Source of the DNA: Dehalococcoidia bacterium | GTDB taxonomy: Bacteria > Chloroflexota > Dehalococcoidia > DSTF01 > JACRBR01 | Assembly: GCA_040902535.1 (NCBI GenBank) | Contig: JBBDXD010000018.1 | Span: 231,875-295,874 of the forward strand | DNA length: 64,000 bases | Direction: 5' to 3' | Shown: in pieces, positions 49,021 through 58,035 of the stretch | How the letters are laid out: each line of letters begins with the position of its first letter | Numbering within the stretch: the stretch's first letter is position 1 | Notes under the pieces: generated by a model | Told to the model about the DNA's origin: nothing | Databases searched by the model: none | Seen by the model: the letters and a program-made list of their open reading frames with translations, nothing else | Translations under genes and position numbers: made by a program

Positions 49021-50795
49021 GCTTTGGCGCGCCGGGTTACCTGTGGTTCCTCCTCCTTGTGCCGCTCACGGTCGTGGTGTTGTTCGCGTGGCTGGCGTGG
49101 CGATCGCACGCGCAGCGCAGTTTCGGCGTCCTGTCGGCGGCGCTCGTCCTGACGATCGTCGCGCCGGCGTTGATGATCGCGGCGATCGCGATCGCGACGC
49201 TCGCGGCGGCGCGCCCGCAGATCGGCGAGAAGGGCGTGTTGACCGAGGACCGCGGCATTGACCTGGTGATCGTGCTCGACGTGTCGCAGAGCATGTACGC
49301 GACCGACGCCGAACCTTCGCGCATCGGCCGCGCGCAAGCCGAGATCATCGCGCTCCTCGACCGCATGCAGGGCGACCGCGTGGGGCTCGTGCTGTTCGCA
49401 GGGCGGCCATTCGTGCGCTCGCCGCTGACGTCGGACCTGATATCCCTCTCGCGGCTCGTCGAAGGCGTGCACGAGGAGCGCGCGCTCGTGCCGGCGGGCT
49501 CTGACCTTGGCACGGCGATCCGGCGCGGGCGCGAGGTCGTCGAGCGCGGCGATGCGGAGACGAAGGCGCTGCTCGTCATCTCGGACGGAGAAGACCACGG
49601 ATCATCGATCTCCGGCGCCGTCAACGAAGCGCGCGACGCCGGCGTCCGGCTGTACAGCGCAGGCGTCGGCACCGAAGCCGGCGCGGCCGTGCTGGACACC
49701 GACCCCGCAACCGGCGCCGCGACGCCGCGCATCGACCGCGAGGGCGTGCCGGTGATCACGCGGCTCGATCCGCTCTCGCTGCGATTGATGGCCGAGAGCG
49801 GCGGCGGCGAGTACATCGAACTGGCGGGCGCGGGACTGCCGCTCACCGGCCTGGCGTCCGAACTTGCCGCGCTCGACGCGACAACGTTCGCGTCGGAGGT
49901 GCGCCCGGAGCGTATCGACCGCTTCGTCGTCTTCGCCTGGGCGGCGCTCGCCGTCGCGCTCGCTGCGACAGTGGTGCCGGCGATCGCAACGTGGCGCCGC
50001 GGTGCCACAGGGGCGACGCCATGGCGCAGGCTCTGGCCGCTCGCCGGCGCCGGCATGCTGATCGGCGCCGTCTGCGCGAGCGACGTCGTCGAGTTGAACC
50101 GGCGCGGGAACGAACGGTACGCCGACGCCGACTACGCGGGCGCCATCGACGTCTATCGCACGGCGGAAGCCTTGGACCCCGAACAGCGGGAGTTGTTTCA
50201 CAACGCGAGCAACGCACTGCACCAGGCTGAACGCATCAACGAAGCGATCGATGAAGCGAAGCGGGGATTGCCCGCCGATGACGACGCCCTGGCGGCAAAG
50301 ATCGAGTATGCGCTCGGCAACCACTACGTCGCCGCGGAACGCTTGCAGGAAGCACTGGAAGCGTACAAGCGCTCATTGCTCGCCGATCCGGACGACGACG
50401 ATGCCAAGCACAACCTGGAGGTCATCGCGCGCCAACTTGCTGAGACGCCTTCGCCCACGCCGACGCCCGAAGCGCCGCAGATAGAGGTGACACCGACGCC
50501 CGGCGCCGGTGACGAAGATCCGAGCGGTAGCGGCGACGGCGGCGCGGGCACGCCGCAGGCCGGCGACCCGGGCGACGACAACGCCACCCCCGACGCGAAC
50601 GCCTCGCCGCAGCCCTCCGGGGACAGCCAACTGACGCCCGAGCAGTTGCAGCAAGCGCTCGACGAAGCGCTGCGCGGCATCGACGAAGATTTCACGGTCG
50701 AGGAGGCACTCCGCGCGCTCGACCTGCTCGAACAGCAGAACCGGCGTCAATTGGAAGCGCGACAGGAGAGCGCCGGCGGCGCGCCCGACTACTAG
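49017..50795 (+). CDS. BatB-like VWA protein fused to TPR (BatC-like) domain
   Basis: 592 residues from GTG 49017, which overlaps the batA stop and has GGAGG five bases upstream. N-terminal spans, VWA with MIDAS DVSQSM (D88, S90, S92), a further span near 310 (VFAWAALAVALAATVVPAIA), then TPR repeats (~355-460: NRRGNERYADADYAGAIDVY, EALDPEQRELFHNASNALHQ, LQEALEAYKRSLLADPDD) and a low-complexity Thr/Pro/Gly/Asp tail. In Bacteroidetes BatB and BatC are separate genes; here both functions are on one chain. Confidence 0.88.
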   Translation: MSFGAPGYLWFLLLVPLTVVVLFAWLAWRSHAQRSFGVLSAALVLTIVAPALMIAAIAIATLAAARPQIGEKGVLTEDRGIDLVIVLDVSQSMYATDAEPSRIGRAQAEIIALLDRMQGDRVGLVLFAGRPFVRSPLTSDLISLSRLVEGVHEERALVPAGSDLGTAIRRGREVVERGDAETKALLVISDGEDHGSSISGAVNEARDAGVRLYSAGVGTEAGAAVLDTDPATGAATPRIDREGVPVITRLDPLSLRLMAESGGGEYIELAGAGLPLTGLASELAALDATTFASEVRPERIDRFVVFAWAALAVALAATVVPAIATWRRGATGATPWRRLWPLAGAGMLIGAVCASDVVELNRRGNERYADADYAGAIDVYRTAEALDPEQRELFHNASNALHQAERINEAIDEAKRGLPADDDALAAKIEYALGNHYVAAERLQEALEAYKRSLLADPDDDDAKHNLEVIARQLAETPSPTPTPEAPQIEVTPTPGAGDEDPSGSGDGGAGTPQAGDPGDDNATPDANASPQPSGDSQLTPEQLQQALDEALRGIDEDFTVEEALRALDLLEQQNRRQLEARQESAGGAPDY

Positions 50796-50978
50796 CCCCG
50801 CGGGTGCGGCGGCGGATTCGTCGGCAAGGGCGCGTGCGCCGCTCGATCACGATCGCCCGTGGCCACGCATCGTGATGCGACTGCCACGACCGCGCCACGC
50901 GAATCGAATTGCCCTAATCCGCAAGTCGTGCGACCTTGACCCGACGCGCGAAGGCCAATGAAACGGAGTTCCTCGACC

Positions 50979-52424
50979 ATGACGAACGAACCTCGCCCGC
51001 CGGTCTCGATCAAGTTCGGCACGGACGGCTGGCGCGCGATCATCGGCGAAGACTACACCTTCGAAAACGTGCGTGCCTGTGCCGCGAGCGCGGCGATGTA
51101 CCTGCAGCGCCACGGCCTTGCCGATCGCGGCATGGTCATCGGCTACGACGCGCGCTTCGCGTCTGCCGACTTTGCGGTCGCGGCTGCCGAGGTGGTCGCC
51201 GCGCACGGCATCAAGGTGGCGTTGAGCGATGCGCTCTGCCCGACGCCCGTCGTCAGCTATTCAATCATCGATCGGCGCGCGGGAGGGGGCATCGTCATCA
51301 CTGCCAGTCACAACCCGTGGCGGTGGAACGGCTTCAAGTACAAGCCCGAATACGGCGGCAGCGCGTCGCCCGAGGTGGTCGAGGAGCTGGAAAGCGTGCT
51401 GCCCGACCTGGTGCGCGTCCGCATGCCACGGCTAGAGATCGAGCAGGCGAAGCGCGACGGTCTCGTGCAAGAGTTCGATGCGCGCACGGCCTACAGGGCG
51501 CAACTCGCGCGCCTCGTCGACATCGAGCGCCTGAAGTCCGCCGGCTTTAATGTCTGCTACGACGCGATGTACGGCACAGGCGCGGGCTACTATACGGCGC
51601 TCCTCGAAGGCGGCAAGACGAAGATCACCGAACTGCACGGGTTCGTCAACCCAACGTTCCCCGGCATGCACGCGCCGGAACCGATCGCGCGCAACCTGGG
51701 CGACATGGAGACGACGATGCGCAACGGCGGCTTCGACGCCGGCGTCGCGCACGATGGCGACGCGGATCGCGTCGGCATTGCCGACGAGAACGGCAACTTC
51801 ATCAACCAGCTCCAGGTCTTCGCGCTGCTCGCCTATTACATGCTGGAGTACCGCGGCGACCGCGGCCCGATCATCAAGTCGATCACGACGACGTCGATGG
51901 TGGAGAAGCTCGGCGAGATCTACGGCGTCCCCGTGCACGAGACCAAGGTCGGATTCAAGTTCCTCGGCCCGAAGATGATGGAGTCAGACGCGCTGATCGC
52001 CGGCGAGGAGAGCGGCGGCTACGGCTTTCGAGGGCACGTCCCGGAGCGCGACGGCATCCTCGCGGGTCTGTACATGCTCGACTTCATCGCGCGCGCCGGT
52101 AAGCGTCCGAGCGAGTTGCTCGCGGAGCTTTACGAGAAGGTCGGCCCTCATCACTACGACCGCGTCGACATCGCCCTGCGCGAAGACCAGCGCGACGCGA
52201 TCGTGAAGCGGGCCGCCGCCGCCCGCCCCGACGTGATCGGCGGCATCAAGGTCACCAGCATCGACACGACCGATGGATTCCGCTTCAGCCTGGGCGATAC
52301 GGGCTGGCTGCTGCTCCGGTTCAGCGGCACGGAGCCGCTCGTCCGCATCTACACCGAGGTGCGGGGCGACCCTGATCTCGTGCAAAAGGTGCTCGCGGAG
52401 GGGCGGGAGATCGTCGGGCTCTAA
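50979..52424 (+). CDS. Phosphoglucomutase/phosphomannomutase
   Basis: 481 residues. Interconverts hexose-1- and hexose-6-phosphate for glycogen and nucleotide-sugar synthesis. All four active-site loops are visible: TASHNP with phosphoserine Ser110, metal loop DGDADR, sugar loop GEESGG, phosphate loop RFSGTEPLVR. FGTDGWRAIIGEDYT is the family start. I use ATG 50979 (GGAG ten bases upstream); ATG 50958 is in frame. It links the glycogen and glycan genes of this window functionally. Confidence 0.94.
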   Translation: MTNEPRPPVSIKFGTDGWRAIIGEDYTFENVRACAASAAMYLQRHGLADRGMVIGYDARFASADFAVAAAEVVAAHGIKVALSDALCPTPVVSYSIIDRRAGGGIVITASHNPWRWNGFKYKPEYGGSASPEVVEELESVLPDLVRVRMPRLEIEQAKRDGLVQEFDARTAYRAQLARLVDIERLKSAGFNVCYDAMYGTGAGYYTALLEGGKTKITELHGFVNPTFPGMHAPEPIARNLGDMETTMRNGGFDAGVAHDGDADRVGIADENGNFINQLQVFALLAYYMLEYRGDRGPIIKSITTTSMVEKLGEIYGVPVHETKVGFKFLGPKMMESDALIAGEESGGYGFRGHVPERDGILAGLYMLDFIARAGKRPSELLAELYEKVGPHHYDRVDIALREDQRDAIVKRAAAARPDVIGGIKVTSIDTTDGFRFSLGDTGWLLLRFSGTEPLVRIYTEVRGDPDLVQKVLAEGREIVGL

Positions 52425-52441
52425 CGCTTGGGTCTTTGCAG

Positions 52442-52504
52442 GGCAGGTGACGAGCCTGCCTCACGCCCGGTAGCGCCCTCGCCTGTCTCCGGTGATCGCC
52501 GGAG
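52442..52504. terminator. Two hairpins between convergent genes
   Basis: GGCAGG/CCTGCC (52442-52447 with 52455-52460) and CTCCGG/CCGGAG (52487-52492 with 52499-52504), between the mutase stop and the lysC stop. Likely transcription ends for both; no T-runs. Confidence 0.5.
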
Positions 52505-52558
52505 TCGGCGACTGGCGGAAATTGCGATGTGAAGTCCGCTGGCTGGACAGAAGCCGGA

Positions 52559-53800
52559 CTACGGCTGGGCGGATAACTCGGCCGCCTCCGCCTTCTCCAG
52601 TTCGAACGCGGCGTGCAGCGCGCGCACCGCGTCGGGCACGCGATCTTCGGGAATGATGCACGTGATGCGGATCTCGCTCGTCGAGATGATCTCGATGTTG
52701 ATCCCGGAGTCCGAGAGCGTCGCGAACATGCGGGCGGCGTAGCCGGGGGCGCTCTGGATGCCCGTACCGACGATGCTCACCTTGCCCATGCGTTCGTCCG
52801 CGACGACATCCTTGGCGCCGATCTTCTTGGCGATGCTCTGCACGTGCGGCAGCGCCTTCTTCATGTCGGCCTTGGCGAGCGTGAACGTCACATCGGTGAG
52901 CTTATCTTCGCTCGCGTTTTGGACGATCGTGTCGACCGAGAAGTGCGCATCGGCGAGCGGCTGGAAGATCTCGGCCGCCACGCCCGGACGATCCGGCACG
53001 CCGCGGATCGTGATCTTCGCGACGTCTACATCGTGCGCGATGCCGCGGACGCGGTTGAAGCCTTCCATGTCCACACCTCCGTGAATCAGCGTGCCCGTTT
53101 CGTCCTTGTAACTCGATGCGACGTAGATTGGAATGTTGTACACGGCGCCCAGTTCGACGGCGCGCGGCGCCAGCACCTTCGCGCCCTTGCTCGCCAGCTC
53201 GAGCATCTCTTCGTACGTGATCTCCTTGAGCTTACGGGCGTCCGGCACGACGCGCGGGTCCGCCGTGTACACGCCGTCGACGTCGGTGAAGATTTCACAT
53301 CGCGCGTTGAGCGCAGCGGCGAACGCGACGGCCGTCGTGTCGGAGCCGCCGCGGCCGATCGTCGCGACGTCTTGCTCTTCCGTGTGCCCCTGGAAGCCGG
53401 CGACGATCACGACGCGGCCGCGTTCGAGTTCGCGCTTCAGGCGTTGCGGGTCGATGCTGAGAATGCGCGCGTTCCGGTGCACCGCCGACGTCACCATGCC
53501 GGCCTGCCCGCCCGACAGGCTGATCGCTTCCATGCCGAGCGCGTGGAGCGCCATGACCAAGAGCGCGCTCGACACGGTCTCGCCCGTGCTGAGCAGCACG
53601 TCCATCTCGCGTTCCTCGGGGTGCTCCGTGATCTCGTGCGCGAGCGCGATCAGTGCGTCCGTCGTGTCGCCCATCGCCGATACGACGGCGACAACGCGAT
53701 CACCGCGCCCGGCGCAGCGCTTGATGCGCGCCGCGACGTTCTTGATGCGTTCGGCGGAGGCGACCGACGAACCGCCGTACTTTTGTACAACGAGCGACAT
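52559..53800 (-). CDS. lysC: Aspartate kinase
   Basis: 413 residues. First step of the aspartate family (Lys, Met, Thr). KYGGSSVA with Lys7, STGETVSSALL, GRGGSDTTAVAFAAAL, FTDVDGVYTADPR in the kinase domain; two C-terminal ACT domains (~265-400, ITIRGVPDRPGVAAEIF and VSIVGTGIQSAPGYAARMF) that bind the feedback amino acid. Monofunctional form. ATG 53800 has AGGTG upstream. It feeds the same pathway as thrC at 36.9 kb. A ~320-base spacer separates it from folC. Confidence 0.95.
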   Translation of the reverse strand: MSLVVQKYGGSSVASAERIKNVAARIKRCAGRGDRVVAVVSAMGDTTDALIALAHEITEHPEEREMDVLLSTGETVSSALLVMALHALGMEAISLSGGQAGMVTSAVHRNARILSIDPQRLKRELERGRVVIVAGFQGHTEEQDVATIGRGGSDTTAVAFAAALNARCEIFTDVDGVYTADPRVVPDARKLKEITYEEMLELASKGAKVLAPRAVELGAVYNIPIYVASSYKDETGTLIHGGVDMEGFNRVRGIAHDVDVAKITIRGVPDRPGVAAEIFQPLADAHFSVDTIVQNASEDKLTDVTFTLAKADMKKALPHVQSIAKKIGAKDVVADERMGKVSIVGTGIQSAPGYAARMFATLSDSGINIEIISTSEIRITCIIPEDRVPDAVRALHAAFELEKAEAAELSAQP

Positions 53801-54105
53801 GTTTCACCTGTCATGCCGTTGGCGGATTAAGCGCCGGTGGCTTCCATGCCGCCGGCGGGGTCGCCATTGCGCACGTGGAGTCATGCGCAACGCGCCATGA
53901 TCATATCCGATGGCGCGATCGCAGCGCAGGGGCCGAGGGAGAGAGGCGTCAAGGATGGTGCCCGGGCGGCGTGCGGCCGCCGCTGCAAGGCATGCCCCGG
54001 CTACGGGTGGAAGACATCGTCGATGCCGCTGATCAACCACCCGAAAGACCACCTGGGAGCATACGCCGGGCACGCTCAACGACGGCTCGTCGCATCGCGA
54101 TCGGC
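53801..54105. other. Long divergent spacer between lysC and folC
   Basis: About 305 bases without a convincing gene; open frames here lack ribosome sites and family sequence. It must hold the lysC promoter. Some local GC-rich pairing (GCCGGCGG with CCACCGGC near 53835-53865 read on the minus strand) is visible, so a structured lysC leader is possible, but I do not recognise a lysine or other riboswitch consensus. Confidence 0.4.
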
Positions 54106-54111
54106 TACGCT
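54106..54111 (+). promoter_or_regulatory. Putative -10 box of leaderless folC mRNA
   Basis: TACGCT, six bases, ATG 54118; no ribosome site. Confidence 0.5.
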
Positions 54112-54117
54112 GGCGCC

Positions 54118-55509
54118 ATGTCGTTCGAGCGCTACTACGAGTCGGTCGACTTCCTGCAGCGGCGGCTCTGGCACGAATTGCCCATCGTCCCCGTCGAGCG
54201 AGCGTTGCAGGCGCGGATCCGGCAGCTTCTCGCTCATTTCGGCGACCCTCACCTCACCATGCCGGTGGTGCATGTCGGAGGCAGCGCCGGCAAGGGTTCC
54301 ACGAGCACGATAGCGGCTGCGATCCTGCGCGCGGCGGTCTTTCGGACGGGACTGTACACGTCGCCGCACCTGCAGACGTTCATCGAGCGCATCCGCGTCG
54401 GTGACCGGCTGATCGCGCCCGACGAGTTCGCCGAAACCGTGCTCGGACTGGAGCCATTGATCCGCAAGATGCACGTCGAGGTTATCGACGGCATCGGCTT
54501 CGGGCGGCCCTCGCTGGTCGAAGTGGCGTTCGCGGCGGGAATGAAGCACTTCGGCGATGAGCGCGTGGACGCGGCAGTCGTCGAGGTCGGGCTTGGCGGG
54601 CGCACCGACTGCACGAACGTCTTCGAAGCGGCGCCGTGCGTGACCGTGCTGACGAACGTCGATTACGAGCACCGGGAGCGGCTGGGCTGGACGCTTCCGG
54701 CGATCGCGCGCGAGAAAGCGCAGATCATCCACGGCGGCACAGTGGTGACGGGCGCCCGGCGCCGCGAAGCGCTGCCGATCATCGAGGCGCGCGCGGCGGA
54801 GCGCGATGCGCGGCTCTGGCGGCTTGGCCGCGAGGTGCGCGTGCGCGTGACGCATGGAGATGCACAGGGCAGCGTGTTCGACCTCGAGACGCCGACGTTG
54901 TCGCTCACGCGCCTGCGCATACCGCTCGCCGGCGCCCACCAGGCGTCGAACGCCGCCCTCGCGGTCGCGGCGGCGCTGGCATTTGGTGAGATGCATGGCC
55001 GCGCAGTCGAAGAGAAGCCCATTCGCGAAGGGCTCGCCGGCCTGCGCCTCAGCGGCCGCCTTGAGGCGGTCCAGCGCGAGCCCACGGTGCTGCTCGACTC
55101 GGCGCACAATCCGCTCGAAGCGCGACGCCTCGCCGAAGCGCTACGGACGCACTGGCTGCACGATGGCGCACGCGACCTGACGCTTGTCATCGGCATCCTC
55201 GCCGACAAGGACCAGCCGGCGATGGTGCGGGCGCTGACGGGCGTGGCATCGCGCGCGATCGTCACGCAGCCGCCGCTCGGCGAGCGTTCGGGTGAGCCGG
55301 ACCGAATGCTCAAACTTTTCGCCGCGGCGCTCGGCGGAGCGAACGTCGCCTTCGAGCCGTCACCGGACCGCGCGCTGGACATGGCGCTGGCCGACACGCC
55401 GCGCGACGGCGTGATCTGCGTCACCGGCTCGATGTTTCTCGTCGGGGCGCTGCGCGAACGCTGGGTGCCCGAACGGCGGATACTGGAGCGCCGGAGCGCG
55501 GACCTGTAG
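54118..55509 (+). CDS. folC: Folylpolyglutamate synthase/dihydrofolate synthase
   Basis: 463 residues, Mur-ligase family. Adds glutamate to (dihydro)folate. VHVGGSAGKGSTS with P-loop Lys59, GLYTSPHLQTFIERIRVGD, VEVGLGGRTDCTNVF, TNVDYEHRERLGWTLPAIAREKA and LLDSAHNPLEA (C-terminal domain) are the family landmarks; D-H of the usual LDHxxxLG is YEHRERLG. Start ATG 54118, leaderless type. Upstream frame extension has no homology-like sequence. Confidence 0.93.
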   Translation: MSFERYYESVDFLQRRLWHELPIVPVERALQARIRQLLAHFGDPHLTMPVVHVGGSAGKGSTSTIAAAILRAAVFRTGLYTSPHLQTFIERIRVGDRLIAPDEFAETVLGLEPLIRKMHVEVIDGIGFGRPSLVEVAFAAGMKHFGDERVDAAVVEVGLGGRTDCTNVFEAAPCVTVLTNVDYEHRERLGWTLPAIAREKAQIIHGGTVVTGARRREALPIIEARAAERDARLWRLGREVRVRVTHGDAQGSVFDLETPTLSLTRLRIPLAGAHQASNAALAVAAALAFGEMHGRAVEEKPIREGLAGLRLSGRLEAVQREPTVLLDSAHNPLEARRLAEALRTHWLHDGARDLTLVIGILADKDQPAMVRALTGVASRAIVTQPPLGERSGEPDRMLKLFAAALGGANVAFEPSPDRALDMALADTPRDGVICVTGSMFLVGALRERWVPERRILERRSADL

Positions 55510-55574
55510 GCGAGGCCGCTGAGGGGCGATGACGGCGCGCCGTTCTGCATGACGTGCGTTAGGCGCGTCGCACT

Positions 55575-55607
55575 ACGGGATGCTCCGCTTCGCTCAGCAT
55601 GACCGTC
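55575..55607. repeat. Imperfect palindromic repeat (BIME-like)
   Basis: ACGGGATGCTCCGCTTCGCT then CAGCATGACCGT: the ATGCT/AGCAT arms and outer ACGG/CCGT pair. It resembles the widespread genomic palindromes built on a CCGCTTCGCTC core seen in many GC-rich bacteria. Sits between folC and the nitroreductase. Confidence 0.5.
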
Positions 55608-55647
55608 GCAGCTCGCTTGAACACACGGCGCGAAGGGCGCACGATCG

Positions 55648-56277
55648 ATGACGAACGGAGGCATGATGGACTTCTACGACGTAGCGACCACGCAGCGCGC
55701 GATGCGGCGCCTGAAGCAGGATCCCGTCACGGACGAGGTGCTGTGGAAAATCCTGAACACGGCGATCATGGCGCCGAGTGGCGGCAACGCGCAGCCGTGG
55801 AACTTCTTGGTCGTGCGCGACGATGCGAAGAAGCGCAAGATCGGGGAGTGGTACCTCGACGCCTGGAATCGTTCGTATGGCCCCAACCGCGACGCCATGC
55901 TCGCCAACGCCGAGATGTCCAAAACGTACAAGTCGGCGAACCACCTGGCGAACCATCTTGCCGACGTCCCCGTGCTGATCATTGCGACGATCAAGAAGGG
56001 CATGCCCAACATCAGCAGCACGCTGGGCGCATCGATCTATCCCGCCGTGCAGAACCTGATGCTTGCCGCGCGTGCGGAGGGGCTGGGGACGACGTTGACG
56101 ACGCTCCACAAGCTGCACGAGGGCGAGGTCAAGGAACTTCTCGGCATCCCCGACGATACCGAGACGATGGCGCTGATCCCGCTCGGCTGGCCGAAAGGCA
56201 AGTTCGGCATACCGTCGCGGCTGCCCGTCGAGAAGGTCGTTTACTGGGACAGTTGGGGCGAACGGCGCGCGAAGTAA
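55648..56277 (+). CDS. Nitroreductase family protein
   Basis: 209 residues. FMN-dependent NAD(P)H oxidoreductase. Seen: FYDVATTQRAMRRLKQDPV (FMN-contacting R-x-x-R), IMAPSGGNAQPWNFLVV (FMN), a central STLGASIYPAVQNLMLAARAEGLG and C-terminal LIPLGWPKGKFG. Substrate unknown, may act on quinones, nitro compounds or unsaturated acids. In-frame starts at 55648, 55663 and 55666; GGAGG just before 55663 supports the shorter MDFYDV start. Confidence 0.9.
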   Translation: MTNGGMMDFYDVATTQRAMRRLKQDPVTDEVLWKILNTAIMAPSGGNAQPWNFLVVRDDAKKRKIGEWYLDAWNRSYGPNRDAMLANAEMSKTYKSANHLANHLADVPVLIIATIKKGMPNISSTLGASIYPAVQNLMLAARAEGLGTTLTTLHKLHEGEVKELLGIPDDTETMALIPLGWPKGKFGIPSRLPVEKVVYWDSWGERRAK

Positions 56278-56326
56278 CGTACGCTGTCCCGGTGCGCGCG
56301 GCCGTCAGGCAACCGTGCGCCGATCA

Positions 56327-57358
56327 TCAACGCGACGACGTTGCGCGCAGATTCGCCTGGCCCCTGAAGAACTGCCAGATCTGCTGGGTCGCGTCGATCT
56401 CCTGCGTGGTGGCCCCCAGCCGCCCGACGGCCACCGACCCCGGCCACGTATGGCCGCCGCCCTCGATCGCGAACAGCACCACCGCCGTCTCGTCATCGCA
56501 CTCGCTGTATGCGATCGTGCGGACGTGCTCCGCGGGCCGGGCGCGCTCGGGGTCGAGATTGCAGCCGTTGTGGCGCGCCCAATCCTGCGCGCTGTCTTCG
56601 ACAGGGCGCACCTGGCCACGGGCGCTGCCGCACGTGACGGCGCCGCCGTAGTAGGGCACGCATACGTCCTCCGTGCCATGAAAGCCGATCACCGCGATCG
56701 GCAGGTCCGAGGCGCAGGCGATCGGATAGACCAGCGCCGTTACGGCGCCAACCGCCGCGAAGCGGCCGGGCATCGCACACGCAAGTTGCTGTGCGAAGGC
56801 GGCGCCGTTCGACATGCCCGCGACGAACAATCGCTCGCCATCGACGCACAATTCGCTCTCAAGCTCGTCGAGGAGGGCGCGCACGAATGCGACGTCGTCG
56901 GGGAGGTTGCCGTCGCGCCGGATGTTCCATTGTTGCGGCGAACCCGCACCGTCCGGCGACACGACGATGAAGCCTTCGCTGTCGGCGAGCACCGGAAAGC
57001 GGGAGTACGCAGCCTGCTGGCGGCCGTTCGATCCGAAGCCATGGAGATTGAGGATGAGCGGCAGCGGCGTTGCACCGTCGTAGGTAGGCGGGAGGTGCAG
57101 CACGTAGGTCCGCTGCAAGCCGCCGGACTGCATCACATGGTCGCTGTCGCCGAGCGCCGGATCTGCGCTGGTACGACACCCCGGAGAAGACGCTGAGGGC
57201 GTGACGCCCGTCGGATTCGACGCAGGCGTCGCCGGGGTGTCCGACGCCGTAGGTGCGCCTGTGACGTCCAGGGAGTCGTCGTCGCCGGTACAGGCGGCGA
57301 GCGTCACGATCGTTGCCAGCAGCGCGAGCAGCACCAGCGTGCGATGGGACGCCGTCAA
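56327..57358 (-). CDS. Secreted esterase lipoprotein (LpqC/PHB depolymerase-like)
   Basis: 343 residues. Lipoprotein signal: LLALLATIVTLAAC with lipidated Cys23, then a Thr/Pro/Ser-rich linker to ~residue 60. Alpha/beta hydrolase of the polyhydroxybutyrate depolymerase/feruloyl esterase type: LILNLHGFGSNG (oxyanion), nucleophile Ser183 in AGMSNG, HGTEDVCVPY (acid) and EGGGHTWPG (His). Acts at the cell surface on ester polymers or esters. ATG 57358 overlaps the rimI stop by four bases. Confidence 0.9.
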   Translation of the reverse strand: MTASHRTLVLLALLATIVTLAACTGDDDSLDVTGAPTASDTPATPASNPTGVTPSASSPGCRTSADPALGDSDHVMQSGGLQRTYVLHLPPTYDGATPLPLILNLHGFGSNGRQQAAYSRFPVLADSEGFIVVSPDGAGSPQQWNIRRDGNLPDDVAFVRALLDELESELCVDGERLFVAGMSNGAAFAQQLACAMPGRFAAVGAVTALVYPIACASDLPIAVIGFHGTEDVCVPYYGGAVTCGSARGQVRPVEDSAQDWARHNGCNLDPERARPAEHVRTIAYSECDDETAVVLFAIEGGGHTWPGSVAVGRLGATTQEIDATQQIWQFFRGQANLRATSSR

Positions 57359-57975
57359 CTCCAGAGATCCGGGTTCTTCGCACGGTGCTGCTGCTTGAGG
57401 GCGTCGAACAACGTCAGGAAGCCGCCGCTGCCGATGTCCGGCGTCGTCATCAGCACCGCATCTTCGTTGTTATCGGTGTAGTAGCGCTTGCGCAGCCCGA
57501 CGCGGTCGAAGCCGTACTTCACGTACAACAGTTGGGCGGCATCGTTCGATCTGCGCACTTCGAGCGTGAGGACCTCCTGGTCATACTCGAGCGCCGTCTC
57601 GATCGCCGCGATGACGAGCCGCTCGCCGATGCCGATGCGTCGATACTCGTCGCGCACGGCGACGGTGACGATGTGCGCCTCTCCGACGAGCAGCCAGATG
57701 CCGATGAACCCGAGCACGCGTTCGGCGGCGGCATCGCCGTCGCTGCCGACGATGCGTCGAATGGCGCTCCAGAGCCCGGGCGACGCGGCGCCTTCCGCGG
57801 CCGGCTCGTCACGCAGTTCGTTGATCACGAAGTAGCGCGCGACCTTGTTTTGCAGCTCGCGGCGGTACGCGGTCTGCGGCCACATCGACGGGAAGGACTC
57901 GCGTTCGATATCCATCACCTGGGCGATGTCGTCCGCGTTCATGGGCCGGATCGCGGTTCGGAGAAGCGTGCGCAT
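57355..57975 (-). CDS. rimI: Ribosomal-protein-alanine N-acetyltransferase, RimI-like
   Basis: 206 residues. GNAT fold: IRPMNADDIAQVMDIERESFPSMWPQTAYRREL is typical of RimI; VAVRDEYRRIGIGERLV (acetyl-CoA loop) and TLEVRRSNDAAQLLYVKYGFDRVGLRKRYY (N-AxxLYxKxGF) complete it. Longer than usual (~150) due to a ~35-residue insert after residue 55 and a C-terminal tail. Acetylates the N-terminus of ribosomal S18 or other proteins. Coupled to the esterase gene. Confidence 0.88.
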   Translation of the reverse strand: MRTLLRTAIRPMNADDIAQVMDIERESFPSMWPQTAYRRELQNKVARYFVINELRDEPAAEGAASPGLWSAIRRIVGSDGDAAAERVLGFIGIWLLVGEAHIVTVAVRDEYRRIGIGERLVIAAIETALEYDQEVLTLEVRRSNDAAQLLYVKYGFDRVGLRKRYYTDNNEDAVLMTTPDIGSGGFLTLFDALKQQHRAKNPDLWS

Positions 57976-58035
57976 GTTCGACCGATCAGGTGCCCTTCAG
58001 GTGATCATTCTAACGAAGCGCCGAAGACTATCGCC

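Noticed and set aside
53801..54117. Lysine riboswitch in the lysC leader
   Set aside because: The spacer lacks the conserved lysine-riboswitch core as I know it; only generic GC-rich pairing is seen.
53875..54117. N-terminal extension of folC
   Set aside because: The frame is open but has no family sequence, and a leaderless -10 box sits just before ATG 54118.
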